42,991 bases of DNA. Origin: Solirubrobacteraceae bacterium. Lineage in GTDB: Bacteria; Actinomycetota; Thermoleophilia; Solirubrobacterales; Solirubrobacteraceae. How positions within the stretch are numbered: the stretch's first letter is position 1; the number at the start of each line of letters is the position of its first letter. The notes under the pieces were generated by a model. That model searched no databases. It saw nothing but the letters and a program-made list of their open reading frames with translations, and was not told the origin of the DNA. The position numbers were made by a program, and so were the translations under genes. The stretch lies in NCBI GenBank assembly GCA_017882405.1, contig JADGPO010000073.1, forward strand, positions 1 to 42,991, given 5' to 3'. Of this stretch, positions 30,830-39,234 are shown one piece after another.

Positions 30830-31678
30830 ACGGAGATCGCGCGTATCGGAGTTGTCGGCGCCGGCTTCATGGGCTCCGGAATCGCGGAGTCAGCCGCCTC
30901 GGCGGGCATCGACGTGACGGTGTTCGAGCCCGAGCAGGCGCCGCTGGATCGCTCCCGCTCGCGGCTGCAGGAGTCGGTGGACCGGGCGCTCTCGCGCGAG
31001 AAGTTGAACGCGGAGGACGCCGAGGCGCTGGTGGGGCGGATCGCCTACACCACCGAGATGGCCGACCTCGACGGCGTCGATGCCGTGCTCGAGGCGGTCA
31101 GCGAGGACCCTCTGCTGAAGGGCAAGCTGTTCGCGTCGCTTGACGAGCAGCTGCCCGACGCGCAGTTTCTGGCCTCCAACACCTCCTCGATCCCGATCGC
31201 CGAGATCGCCGCCCGGACGCACCGGCCCGAGCGGGTCGTGGGCCTTCACTTCTTCTCCCCCGTGCCGGTGATGAAGCTGGTGGAGGTGGTCGTTGCCCTG
31301 GACACCGCCGAGGAGACGGTCGCCTGTGCCGAGCAGTTCGCCACCAAGATCGGCAAGCAGCCGATCCGCACCAAGGACCGCTCGGGGTTCATCGTCAACA
31401 TGCTGCTGGTCCCCTATCTGATGGCCGCGGTGCGCATGTACGAGCAGGACTTCGCCAGCCGCGAGGACATCGACCAGGGGATGAAGCTGGGCTGCGAGCA
31501 CCCGATGGGGCCGCTGACCCTGTGCGACTTCATCGGTTTGGACGTGCTCTACGCGGTCTGCAACTCGCTGTATGAGGAGTTCAAGCAGCCCGAGTACGCC
31601 CCGCCGCCGCTGCTCAAGCGAATGGTCGTCTCCGGCCGTCACGGCCGCAAGGCCGGCCAGGGCTTCTACTCGTACTAG
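30827..31678 (+). CDS. 3-Hydroxyacyl-CoA (3-hydroxybutyryl-CoA) dehydrogenase
   Basis: The 283-residue NAD(P)-dependent enzyme oxidises or forms 3-hydroxyacyl-CoA in beta-oxidation or butanoate metabolism. The Rossmann loop VVGAGFMGSGIA is at residues 9-20. LASNTSSIPI and HFFSPVPVMKLVEVV hold the catalytic Ser/His/Asn region. KDRSGFIVNMLLVPY and the C-terminal helical domain ending GRKAGQGFYSY are complete. The stand-alone length fits HbdA/FadB2-type enzymes. The ATG overlaps the end of the preceding fragment. Confidence 0.93.
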   Translation: MTEIARIGVVGAGFMGSGIAESAASAGIDVTVFEPEQAPLDRSRSRLQESVDRALSREKLNAEDAEALVGRIAYTTEMADLDGVDAVLEAVSEDPLLKGKLFASLDEQLPDAQFLASNTSSIPIAEIAARTHRPERVVGLHFFSPVPVMKLVEVVVALDTAEETVACAEQFATKIGKQPIRTKDRSGFIVNMLLVPYLMAAVRMYEQDFASREDIDQGMKLGCEHPMGPLTLCDFIGLDVLYAVCNSLYEEFKQPEYAPPPLLKRMVVSGRHGRKAGQGFYSY

Positions 31679-31748
31679 TGCCCGGCCTGGACGAATAGAC
31701 GAGAGGCCCTCAAGTTGACCCGGCTGCGCTCGATAACCGCGGTGAGCG

Positions 31749-31991
31749 ATGAGTTTCGACGCCCCGAACATGGACACGATGGCCTCGACGCCTCCGCCCG
31801 AGGTGCTCGATGCGATCGGCGCCGCCGCGAAAGCCTACGATTGCCTGGAGGCCAACGGCGTGCAGCTGCGCTTCCACGTCGACGGTCAGACCGGGAAGGT
31901 CGCAGTGCACGTCTACGACCTGCAGGACACCGCGATCGGCAGCCTGGCGCTCAGCCAGCTGCTCGTCGTGGCGACCAGCGGATGGCGGTAA
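31749..31991 (+). CDS. Small FlaG-like protein (80 aa)
   Basis: An Ala/Pro-rich front is followed by VQLRFHVDGQTGKVAVHVYD, the strand-turn-strand pattern of FlaG proteins (FxVDxxTGKxxVxV), then a short helix. FlaG proteins affect flagellar filament length. No flagellar genes are nearby, so the resemblance may be only structural. Its stop codon lies inside the first arm of the repeat before the ArsR gene. Confidence 0.5.
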   Translation: MSFDAPNMDTMASTPPPEVLDAIGAAAKAYDCLEANGVQLRFHVDGQTGKVAVHVYDLQDTAIGSLALSQLLVVATSGWR

Positions 31992-32021
31992 CCGTCGCGT
32001 TACGGTAGCCTGCCGGTTACC
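31987..32021. promoter_or_regulatory. Three GTTAC-type half-sites before the ArsR gene (likely autoregulatory operator)
   Basis: GGTAACCG (31987-31994) and CGGTTACC (32014-32021) are exact reverse complements. A third half-site CGTTACGG (31998-32005) lies between them. A TAGCCT box (32006-32011) sits among them, 11 nt before the ArsR ATG. A repressor bound here would block the promoter. Confidence 0.6.
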
Positions 32022-32022
32022 G

Positions 32023-32343
32023 ATGCCCACTCAGGCCATCGCAGGTGATCCGTTCGAGGCGCTCGGCGACGCCAACCGCCGGGAGATCCTGACCCTGCTG
32101 GGCGCGGGCGAAAAGTCGGTGGGCGAGCTCGCCGATGCGCTGCCGATCAGCCGCCCGGCCGTCTCGCGCCATCTGCGGTTGCTCAAGGAGGCCGGCCTGG
32201 TCGCCGAGCGACCGCGGGGGACGCTGCGCATCTACCGCCTGCAGGAGCAGGGCGTGGAGGTCGTGCAGGGCTACCTGCGCCAGGTGTGGGGCGAGGCCGC
32301 GGCCCGCTTCTCGCTGCTGGCCGAGAACACCGAGCCGCGTTGA
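32023..32343 (+). CDS. ArsR-family transcriptional repressor
   Basis: The 106-residue winged helix reads DPFEALGDANRREILTLL, SVGELADALPISRPAVSRHL as the recognition helix, then a wing GTLRIYRLQ. The metal-binding ELCVCD motif is absent, so it is not an arsenic/cadmium sensor. It belongs to the group that usually precedes SRPBCC/AHSA1 genes, as here. It heads a three-gene operon with TTGA and ATGA overlaps. Confidence 0.9.
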   Translation: MPTQAIAGDPFEALGDANRREILTLLGAGEKSVGELADALPISRPAVSRHLRLLKEAGLVAERPRGTLRIYRLQEQGVEVVQGYLRQVWGEAAARFSLLAENTEPR

Positions 32344-32789
32344 CCGAGCCGCTGAGCCTCAGCTTCGACCTCGCCTGCTCGGCCGAGCATGCCTTTGCCA
32401 CGTGGACGGAGCGGATCGGGAGCTGGTGGCCCGCCGATCACTCCGTCAGCGGCGAGCGCGGGCTCGACGTCGTGCTGGAGCCGGGCATCGGCGGGCGCAT
32501 CTACGAGCGCACGCGCTCGGGCGAGGTGCACGAGTGGGGCGAGGTGACCGTCTGGGAGCCGCCCGCGCGGCTCGGCTACCTGTGGCACCTGCGCCGCGAG
32601 CGCAACCACGCAACCGAGGTGGAGATCCGCTTCGTGGCGCTCGCCGAGGCGGCCACACGGGTCGAGATCGAGCACCGCGGCTGGGAGCGGCTGGGCGAGG
32701 GCGCCGAGGAATGGCGCGACCGCAACCGAGGGGGATGGCAGGCGCTGCTCCCCCACTTCATCGAGGCGACGAGAGGAGAACGCGAATGA
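32340..32789 (+). CDS. SRPBCC (AHSA1-like) domain protein
   Basis: The 149-residue protein starts at a TTG sharing TTGA with the ArsR stop. SLSFDLACSAEHAFATWTE, RIGSWWPADHSV, WEPPARLGYLWHL and TRVEIEHRGWERLG are the strand and helix blocks of the START/Bet v1-like fold with a deep hydrophobic pocket. The closing RGGWQALLPHFIEA helix is present. It may bind or modify a small lipophilic compound. ArsR-SRPBCC pairs are frequent in actinobacteria, but their ligand is generally unknown. Confidence 0.85.
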   Translation: MTEPLSLSFDLACSAEHAFATWTERIGSWWPADHSVSGERGLDVVLEPGIGGRIYERTRSGEVHEWGEVTVWEPPARLGYLWHLRRERNHATEVEIRFVALAEAATRVEIEHRGWERLGEGAEEWRDRNRGGWQALLPHFIEATRGERE

Positions 32790-33187
32790 GCGACGGCACC
32801 AAGGACGATCCGTGGAGGCTGCGCACCGCGCCGGGCAGCTCGGAGTACACGATGTACCGCGACGAGCAAGCCGATCCGCCGGCTCTCGTCTGCCAGGTCG
32901 GGTCGACCACGCTCAAGTACCACCTGCGAGCGATCGAGGACCTGCACGCGTGGCTGCGCGAGCAGACCGATTGGGTGGCCCTGGGCGCCGCCGACGAGAA
33001 GAAGGAGGCAGCGGACGGGTCGGTGGAGGCCTGGGGTCGCTCCGGGGACAACCCGGTGGCCGGCTGGTACGGCCTGCGCAAGGGCTATCGCGGACGCTTC
33101 GGCATGTACCTGCCGCCGCTGCTGGAGGAGCTCGGGCTGGCCGAGCTCACCCACGAGCGCCGCAACAACCAGATGCGCGCGGCCTAG
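32786..33187 (+). CDS. Conserved actinobacterial protein of unknown function (133 aa)
   Basis: It begins SDGTKDDPWRLRTAPGSSEY and contains VGSTTLKYHLRAIEDLHAWL, AWGRSGDNPVAGWYGLRKGY and RGRFGMYLPPLLEELGL. I recognise this as a family common in actinobacteria, often next to ArsR-SRPBCC pairs, with no known activity. Start and SRPBCC stop overlap (ATGA), so it is part of the operon. Confidence 0.75.
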   Translation: MSDGTKDDPWRLRTAPGSSEYTMYRDEQADPPALVCQVGSTTLKYHLRAIEDLHAWLREQTDWVALGAADEKKEAADGSVEAWGRSGDNPVAGWYGLRKGYRGRFGMYLPPLLEELGLAELTHERRNNQMRAA

Positions 33188-33191
33188 ACGC

Positions 33192-34445
33192 TCAGCTCGC
33201 GTCGCCGGCCATCACCACCGGCCGCCCGGGAGGGGCAGGCGGCGCCGACGTTGGCGAGATCTGCCGGTCGCGCGCGGCAACCAGCCCGATCACCAACTGG
33301 GGGGCGAGCAGCGCCAGCAGGAGGATGAGCGCCGGCGTCCAGGAATGCGTGGCGCCGTGCAGGGCACCGACGGCCAGCGGGGCGAACGCCGCCAGCACGT
33401 AGCCCACCGACTGCGCCATCGTCGACAGACCCTCGGTGGTGGCGACGCTGCCACCGCGCATCACGATCAGCATCAGGGCCAGCGGAAAGGCGGCGTTCTG
33501 TCCCAGGCCCAGCAGCACCGCCCATAGGTACGGAGCCGACATCGGCGCCAGCAGGATCCCGAGCAGGCCGGCAGCCGTCAGCAGGCAGCTGCCGACGACC
33601 AGGGGACGCTGGTCCCGCGAGCGACCCGCCAGACCGGGGACGACCAGTGCCGTGACCAGGCCCACCGCCATCGTCAGGCTCAACAGCAGACCGGCATGGC
33701 TCTCGCTGGCGCCGTGGCTGCGAAAGATGCTCGGCAGCCATGCCAGCGTGGCGTAGAAGCCGCCCGACTGCACCGCGAAGAACAGCGTCACCGCCCACGC
33801 CAGCGGCTCGCGCAGCAGGGCGCGCACCGGGCGGTGAGAGTCCGGATCTGACGACTCGTGGCGATCCGCGCTCGGCCCATCGCGGCGAACGAGCGCCGGG
33901 AGCCACGCCAGGGCCGCGATCGCCGCCGGGATCGCCCACACCGCCAGCCCGGGGCGCCAGCCGCCGCCCAGCGCGTCGGCCAACGGCACGGTGGCCCCGG
34001 CCGACAGTGCGGCAAAGCCGATCAGCGACACGGTGTACAGGGCCATTGCCGTTCCTGTGCGGTGCGAGAAGTCGCGGCGCACCAGCACCGGCAGCAGCAC
34101 GTTGCCGATCGCGATCGCGGTGCCCGCCAGCGCGGTGCCCAGAAACAGGAGACCGACGCCCGGAATCAGTCGCAGCAGCGTTCCGGCCAGCAGCACGCAC
34201 ATCGCGCCGGCCAGCGCCGCCCGCAGGCCCAGCCGACGGGCCAGCACCGGGGCCAGCGGCGCCAGCAGGCCGAAGCACAGCACCGGCAGCGTCGTCAGCG
34301 CTCCCGCCCAGCCCGAGGACAGACCGGTGTCGGACTGGATCCGGTCGAGCACCGGCCCGATGGCGGCGGCCGCCGGGCGCAGGTTGATCGCGACCAGGAC
34401 CACTCCGCCGGCGAGCATCGCGGAGCGAAGCCGGGCGTCGTTCAT
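33192..34445 (-). CDS. MFS transporter, CynX/NimT family
   Basis: The 417-residue protein has about 12 helices. AINLRPAAAAIGPVL in helix 1 is the signature of the cyanate/nitroimidazole (CynX/NimT) branch. PLAPVLARRLGLR is motif A, and RSRDQRPLVVGS lies in the central loop region. The substrate is unknown. The ATG at 34445 has a TAGCCT box (34452-34457, minus) 6 nt upstream. That box overlaps the stop codon of an older gene remnant, so the promoter may have formed from its end. Confidence 0.88.
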   Translation of the reverse strand: MNDARLRSAMLAGGVVLVAINLRPAAAAIGPVLDRIQSDTGLSSGWAGALTTLPVLCFGLLAPLAPVLARRLGLRAALAGAMCVLLAGTLLRLIPGVGLLFLGTALAGTAIAIGNVLLPVLVRRDFSHRTGTAMALYTVSLIGFAALSAGATVPLADALGGGWRPGLAVWAIPAAIAALAWLPALVRRDGPSADRHESSDPDSHRPVRALLREPLAWAVTLFFAVQSGGFYATLAWLPSIFRSHGASESHAGLLLSLTMAVGLVTALVVPGLAGRSRDQRPLVVGSCLLTAAGLLGILLAPMSAPYLWAVLLGLGQNAAFPLALMLIVMRGGSVATTEGLSTMAQSVGYVLAAFAPLAVGALHGATHSWTPALILLLALLAPQLVIGLVAARDRQISPTSAPPAPPGRPVVMAGDAS

Positions 34446-34454
34446 GCCTACAGG

Positions 34455-34553
34455 CTAGGCCTGCGCACAGAAGCGCAGAACCCGCTCCCACAGGACCTCG
34501 GACTGCTGCGCGTCGTACTCCTCGGGCGCCGGATCGGCGATCTTGAGCGGCCG
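34455..34553 (-). pseudogene. C-terminal scrap of a hydrolase-like gene
   Basis: The minus strand reads LKIADPAPEEYDAQQSEVLW, then ERVLRFCAQA and TAG. This is a convincing alpha/beta-hydrolase (dienelactone-hydrolase-like) C-terminal helix. A TAG lies in the same frame just upstream and no start exists. The rest of the gene is missing, replaced by the divergent gene at 34571. Confidence 0.4.
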
Positions 34554-34570
34554 CCGCTACGTTGCACCGG

Positions 34571-35422
34571 GTGACCCTCACGCGCGCCGACATCGCGGCC
34601 TCGGCCGAACAGCTGCTCGACGCCGGCTACGGGCTGTGGCTGGTTTCGCACGCAGCGGTGCTCTCGGAGCTGGATTCACGGCCGATGGGCGTCGAGGTCG
34701 CCGAGTTGGACTTCCTCGCCCCGCACGATCGGCCCTGGCAGGTCGCCGACCTGATGCGCGTCTACAACGTGCTCAACGAGACCGCCTTCGGCGCCAAGGG
34801 CATCCCGTTGCAGAATTGGGTGATGATCGACCTCGGCCTACTGCCCTCCGCCTTCTTGCTGGTCACGCTGTCGGCGCAGCGGGCCGCGCAGAGGATGTCC
34901 GATCACCGGATCTCGGGCGCTGCCCGTGCCCGCATCGCGGGGGTGCTGCCGGCGGTGCTTGAGGAGGCGCAGCGGCTGGACTACGCGGGGCCGATCCCCG
35001 TGGCCGGCTACTGTGCGGCGCGCTCACCGGTCCCCGACGGTTGGGTCGGCTGGTCGCTGTGCTCGGCGATCCCCGGTCTGGGCACCACCGCCAAGGGCCT
35101 GGCCCTCGAGGCCTACGGGGCGCGCACCCTGACCGGGGTGGCGCAGTTCTCCGATCCCGCGCTGCGGGTGCACCGCAAGTTCGGGCCGATGCAGCTGCTG
35201 TCGGCGGTGGTGGAGCTGCACCCGGTGCCCGGCACGCTCGTCTACCGAACGGACGTGTTCGCCTCCGAGGACGAGCGGGCGCCGGAACCGACGATGATGC
35301 TCAACGCGCGCGACGACGACGCCCAGCGCGCGCTGCAGGACCGGCTCGACGCCGGCGCCGAGATCCACATCCTGTCCCCTGGCCTGGTCGACGACCGGGT
35401 CCCGATCCTGGAGCGACACTGA
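34571..35422 (+). CDS. Unrecognised 283-aa cytosolic protein preceding an ArgG-type ligase
   Basis: I do not recognise the family. Blocks that look conserved include YGLWLVSHAAVLSELDSRPM, DRPWQVADLMRVYNVLNETA, WVGWSLCSAIPGLGTTAKG and VHRKFGPMQLLSAVVELHP. There is no signal peptide or clear membrane segment. Two cysteines (GYCAAR, SLCSA) lie in adjacent loops. The GTG at 34571 is preferred to the TTG at 34562 because a TACGTT box (34558-34563) is 7 nt before it. Its stop overlaps the ArgG-type start by one base (TGATG), so the two products are probably made together. Confidence 0.7.
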   Translation: MTLTRADIAASAEQLLDAGYGLWLVSHAAVLSELDSRPMGVEVAELDFLAPHDRPWQVADLMRVYNVLNETAFGAKGIPLQNWVMIDLGLLPSAFLLVTLSAQRAAQRMSDHRISGAARARIAGVLPAVLEEAQRLDYAGPIPVAGYCAARSPVPDGWVGWSLCSAIPGLGTTAKGLALEAYGARTLTGVAQFSDPALRVHRKFGPMQLLSAVVELHPVPGTLVYRTDVFASEDERAPEPTMMLNARDDDAQRALQDRLDAGAEIHILSPGLVDDRVPILERH

Positions 35423-36675
35423 TGCCGGGACGTAATTACGTGCTCGCCTTCAGCGGTGGGCTTGACACCTCCTATGGCCTCGCCGTGCTGGTCGATCGCG
35501 GTGAGCAGGTGACCACCGTGACGGTCAACACCGGCGGCTTCGACGCCGCCGAGCTGGCCGACATCGAGAGGCGGGCGGCGGCGCTGGGAGCGACCGAGCA
35601 CGTGGTCGTCGACGGGCGCGCGCGGCTGTTTGCGCAGTTCGTCTCCTACATCCTCAAGGCCAACTACCTGCGCAACGGCGTCTATCCGTCGTGCGTCGGC
35701 GTGGAGCGGATGCTGCAGGCCGAGGAGGTGACCCGGGTCGCCCTGGAGCGCGGCGCCGACGCGATCGCCCACGGCTCCACCGGAGCCGGCAACGACCACG
35801 TCCGCTTCGACGCGGTCACCAAGGCGCTGGCCCCGAAGCTGGAGATCGTGGGGCTGATCCGCGACGAGGCCCACACCCGCGAGGAGGAGCGCGACTTCCT
35901 GCGCGAGCGCGGCCATCCGGTCTCGGAGATCACCGCCAAGTACTCGTTCAACTTCGGGATCCTCGGCACCACGATCGGCGGCGAGGAGACCTACGGCTCG
36001 TGGGAGTACCTCCCCGAGGACGCATGGCCGACGACGAGGTCGATCGCCGACGCTCCCGGCAAGCCCGCCGAGCTGGTGGTCGCCTTCGAGCTGGGGCTGC
36101 CGGTGGGGTATGAGTTGGTAGATGGCGGCGCACCGGTCGACCTGGAGGACGTCGGGATCGGCGTCCCCGGCTACGACACGCTGGCCGCGCTGAACCGGAT
36201 CGGCGCCGAGCATGGGGTGGGTCGCGGCATCCACACCGGCCAAACGATCATGGGGATCGTTGGCCGACTGGGCTTCGAGGCGCCGGGGATGATGGTCCTG
36301 ATGGCCGCCCACCGCGAGCTCGAGCGCCTGGTGCTGACCAACGCCCAGCAGACGCTGAAGGCCTCGCTGGGCACGACCTTCGGCGACATGCTGCACGAGG
36401 GCCGCTACTACGACCCGCTGCTGACCGACATCCGAGCTTTCCTGGACAGCTCGCAGGAGCGCGTCACCGGCGAGGTGCGCCTGCGCCTGCACAAGGGCAA
36501 CGTGATCGCGCTGGGCTGCCGCAGCCCGCACAGCCTGCTGGACGCGGGCCGGCGGTTGGGCTCGACCTATGGCCACGGCTCGTCGCTGTGGACCGGCCCC
36601 GAGGCGCGTGCCTTCGCCCACATCTACGCCACGGCGGGGCTGCTGGCCCGCTCGACCGCCGGCGGCGAAGGCTGA
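35422..36675 (+). CDS. argG: Argininosuccinate synthase-type ligase
   Basis: The 417-residue enzyme has the PP-loop SGGLDTS (11-17), HGSTGAGNDHVRFDA and AKYSFNFGILGTTIGGEETYG. It should join citrulline (or a similar ureido compound) to aspartate with ATP. It resembles the Bacteroidetes-type branch (start YVLAFSGGLDTSYGLAVL) more than the usual actinobacterial ArgG, judging from memory. Neither argH nor other arg genes are nearby. Instead it lies between an unrecognised gene and an FAD oxidase, so a role outside arginine synthesis is possible. Confidence 0.85.
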   Translation: MPGRNYVLAFSGGLDTSYGLAVLVDRGEQVTTVTVNTGGFDAAELADIERRAAALGATEHVVVDGRARLFAQFVSYILKANYLRNGVYPSCVGVERMLQAEEVTRVALERGADAIAHGSTGAGNDHVRFDAVTKALAPKLEIVGLIRDEAHTREEERDFLRERGHPVSEITAKYSFNFGILGTTIGGEETYGSWEYLPEDAWPTTRSIADAPGKPAELVVAFELGLPVGYELVDGGAPVDLEDVGIGVPGYDTLAALNRIGAEHGVGRGIHTGQTIMGIVGRLGFEAPGMMVLMAAHRELERLVLTNAQQTLKASLGTTFGDMLHEGRYYDPLLTDIRAFLDSSQERVTGEVRLRLHKGNVIALGCRSPHSLLDAGRRLGSTYGHGSSLWTGPEARAFAHIYATAGLLARSTAGGEG

Positions 36676-36681
36676 TCGATC

Positions 36682-38046
36682 GTGAGCTCGTTCTGGACAC
36701 AGGCGATCGTGAGCGAGCGCGTCGCCCGTTCGCCGCTGACCGCCGACCGCGACGCCGACGTGTGCATCGTCGGCGGCGGCTACACAGGCCTGTGGAGCGC
36801 CTATGAGCTGCTGCGCGCCGAGCCGTCGCTGGACGTGGTGATCCTGGAGGCCGAGACGATCGGCTTCGGCGCCTCCGGTCGCAACGGCGGCTGGGTGCTG
36901 GGCGCGATCGCCGGTGACCGCGAGTGGTGGAGCAAGCGCTCCGGTCGCGCCGCCGTGGTCGCCCAGGACGCCGCCGTCCGCGAGACCGTCGGCCACATCG
37001 GCCAGGTGATCGAGCACGAGCACATCGACTGCGACTTCGTGCACGGCGGCACCCTGCGGGTGGCCGAGACCGGCCTGGAGCGCCAGCGGCTCCAGGACGC
37101 GATCGCGTTCGAGCGGTCCTGGGGAGCGGGACCGCAGGACACGATGCTGCTGGAGGCCGACGAGCTGCTGGAGCGCCTGCATATGCCGACGGCGATCGCG
37201 GCCAAGTTCTCGCCGCACTGCGCGCGGGTGCAGCCGGCCAAGCTGGCCGCCGGCCTGGCACAGGCGATCGAGCGGCGGGGAGCAACTGTTCACGAGCGCT
37301 CGCGGGTGACCCGGATCGCCCCCGGCCAGGTGAGCACCAACGCCGGCGTGGTGCGCGCTCGTCACGTGATCCGCGCCACCGAGGGCTACACCGCGGGGCT
37401 CCCCGGGCTGCGGCGCAAGCTGCTGCCGATGCGCAGCTCGATGATCATCACCGCCCCGCTTGACGAGGCGACGTGGGCGGCGATCGGTTGGGAGGGGGCC
37501 GAGACGCTGGGCGACTCGCGTCATGTCTACATCTATGCGCAGCGCACGAGCGACGGCCGGATCGCGATCGGCGGTCGCGGCAAGCCGTATCGCTACGGCT
37601 CGGACACCGAGGGTGAGGGCTCAGCCGACGCCGGGGTCGTCACCGAGCTGCGAACGCGGCTGTGCGAGCTGTTCCCGGTCCTCGCCGACGTGAACATCGA
37701 CGCCACCTGGCAGGGCGTGCTGGGCGTCAGCCGCCCGTGGAGGCCGAGCGTGAGCTTCGATCCCGACACCGGCCTGGGATGGGCCGGCGGCTATGTGGGC
37801 GAGGGGGTCGCCGCCACCAATCTCGCGGGGCGCATGCTCGCCGACCTGATCCTCGGACGGCGCACGGCGCTCACCGAGCTGCCGTGGATCGCGCCCATGG
37901 ATCGCAACTGGGAGCCTGAGCCGCTGCGCTGGATCGGCGTCATCGCGGTCTATGAGTCATTGCGGCGCGCTGACGTCTCCGAGCGGCGCAGCGGCCGCTC
38001 GTCGCCGTTCGCGCTGCCCGCGAAACTGCTGGGCATCACGCACTGA
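36682..38046 (+). CDS. FAD-dependent amine oxidoreductase (DAO fold, PuuB-like)
   Basis: The 454-residue enzyme begins with a Rossmann motif (VCIVGGGYTGLWSAYELLR, about 27-45) and continues with EAETIGFGASGRNGGWV, the FAD-binding and possible flavinylation region of gamma-glutamylputrescine oxidase-like enzymes. Later GYVGEGVAATNLAGRMLADLI closes the FAD site. It should oxidise a secondary or primary amine to an aldehyde and hydrogen peroxide. It starts at a GTG 6 bp after the ArgG-type stop. Its end overlaps the convergent M20 gene by 11 bp. Confidence 0.88.
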   Translation: MSSFWTQAIVSERVARSPLTADRDADVCIVGGGYTGLWSAYELLRAEPSLDVVILEAETIGFGASGRNGGWVLGAIAGDREWWSKRSGRAAVVAQDAAVRETVGHIGQVIEHEHIDCDFVHGGTLRVAETGLERQRLQDAIAFERSWGAGPQDTMLLEADELLERLHMPTAIAAKFSPHCARVQPAKLAAGLAQAIERRGATVHERSRVTRIAPGQVSTNAGVVRARHVIRATEGYTAGLPGLRRKLLPMRSSMIITAPLDEATWAAIGWEGAETLGDSRHVYIYAQRTSDGRIAIGGRGKPYRYGSDTEGEGSADAGVVTELRTRLCELFPVLADVNIDATWQGVLGVSRPWRPSVSFDPDTGLGWAGGYVGEGVAATNLAGRMLADLILGRRTALTELPWIAPMDRNWEPEPLRWIGVIAVYESLRRADVSERRSGRSSPFALPAKLLGITH

Positions 38047-39229
38047 CCAGCTCGACGATCCGCGTCAGCAGCGCCTCCAGCTGTTGCAGCTCGGCGACGG
38101 CGATCGACTCGCTGGTCTGGTGTGGGTCGCGTCCGCCGCTGGCGAGGGCGACGACGTCGACGCCGGCGGCCAGGTAGTTGGCCTCCAGCGTGACCTGGGC
38201 CTCCTGGAGGTCCAGCGTGATGCCGTCGATGCTGTCGACCGCCTCGCGCACCAGCGCGAGCGCCCGGGAGTCGGCGGCGCCGGGCAGCGGCGGTACCATC
38301 CGCGCGGGGTCGTGAGTCCACTCGCAGGTGGCACCGTGAGCGTTGCACACGCGCCGAAAGGTCTCCTCGATCGTCTGGAGCGTGTGCTCGATCTCCTCGA
38401 CGCTGTAGCCGCGGACCTCACCGCGCAGGTAAGCCATTTCGGGCACGGAGTTGGTGGGAGCGGTGGCCAGTGTCTCGAGGATTGACGCGTGGTCGCGATT
38501 TTTCAGCCTGTCGATCACCGAGCCACCGACGATCGCTGCCACGCTGGCGCTGCCACCGCCGGGTTGGCGCCCGAGCGGGAGCGCGGACACCGCCTCGGCG
38601 GCGACCGCGATCGCGTCGATCCCCCCCTCGGGATCGGCGGCCGCGTGCGCGGCGCGCCCGTGCACGGCGACGACGAACGTCGTCTGCCCCAGCGCACGGG
38701 TGATCACCGTGCCGATCGGCTGGGAGCCGTCCACGGAGAACGCTACGTCGATGTCCAGCGACGACAGATCGAGCAGGCTGGCGCCCATCCGACCCGACTC
38801 CTCGCGGCAGGTGAAGGCGGCCACGACGGTGGGGCGCTGCCGTTCGGGAAGCCGGCGGGCGGTGAGGCAGGTGCGCATGACGGCGGCCACGGCGGACTTG
38901 TTGTCGGCGCCGAGAATCGTGTTCCCGGCCGAGCGGATCACGCCGTCGGCTGCGAGCTGCGGGCGCACGGGCTCGGCGCCTGACCCGACCGTGTCCATGT
39001 GGGCCACGAACAGCAGCGTCGGCCGGTCGGGCGCGCCGGGCACGGTGGCGATCAGGTTGCCGGCGTCCGATCCGTTGCGCGCGCCGGAGTCGTCGAACTG
39101 CGCGACGACCCCGGCATCGCTCAGCCAATCGGCGATCTGCTCACCCAGCGCCCGTTCCCGCCCGCTCGGCGAGGGGATCGCGACCAGCTCCGTGAACAGG
39201 GCGCGGATGTCGGCGTCGCGGGTGAGCAT
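38036..39229 (-). CDS. M20-family metallopeptidase (PepT/ArgE/DapE-like)
   Basis: The 397-residue aminoacylase/peptidase carries the M20 metal ligands His77 (HMDTVGSG), Asp109 (GADNKSA) and Glu143-Glu144 (CREESGRMG), with Asp79 nearby. The dimerisation insert VVAVHGRAAHAAADPEGG follows. The closing LASGGRDPHQTSESI gives the last His. The substrate class covers tripeptides, acetylornithine and succinyl-diaminopimelate. PepT-like features predominate. It follows a small gene on the same strand by 5 bp. Confidence 0.9.
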   Translation of the reverse strand: MLTRDADIRALFTELVAIPSPSGRERALGEQIADWLSDAGVVAQFDDSGARNGSDAGNLIATVPGAPDRPTLLFVAHMDTVGSGAEPVRPQLAADGVIRSAGNTILGADNKSAVAAVMRTCLTARRLPERQRPTVVAAFTCREESGRMGASLLDLSSLDIDVAFSVDGSQPIGTVITRALGQTTFVVAVHGRAAHAAADPEGGIDAIAVAAEAVSALPLGRQPGGGSASVAAIVGGSVIDRLKNRDHASILETLATAPTNSVPEMAYLRGEVRGYSVEEIEHTLQTIEETFRRVCNAHGATCEWTHDPARMVPPLPGAADSRALALVREAVDSIDGITLDLQEAQVTLEANYLAAGVDVVALASGGRDPHQTSESIAVAELQQLEALLTRIVELVSA

Positions 39230-39234
39230 CGCGG

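Noticed and set aside
35242..37524. 760-codon minus-strand open frame opposite the ArgG-type and oxidase genes
   Set aside because: It is rich in His/Gln/Asp/Arg, without domains, and is an antisense shadow of two well-supported enzymes.
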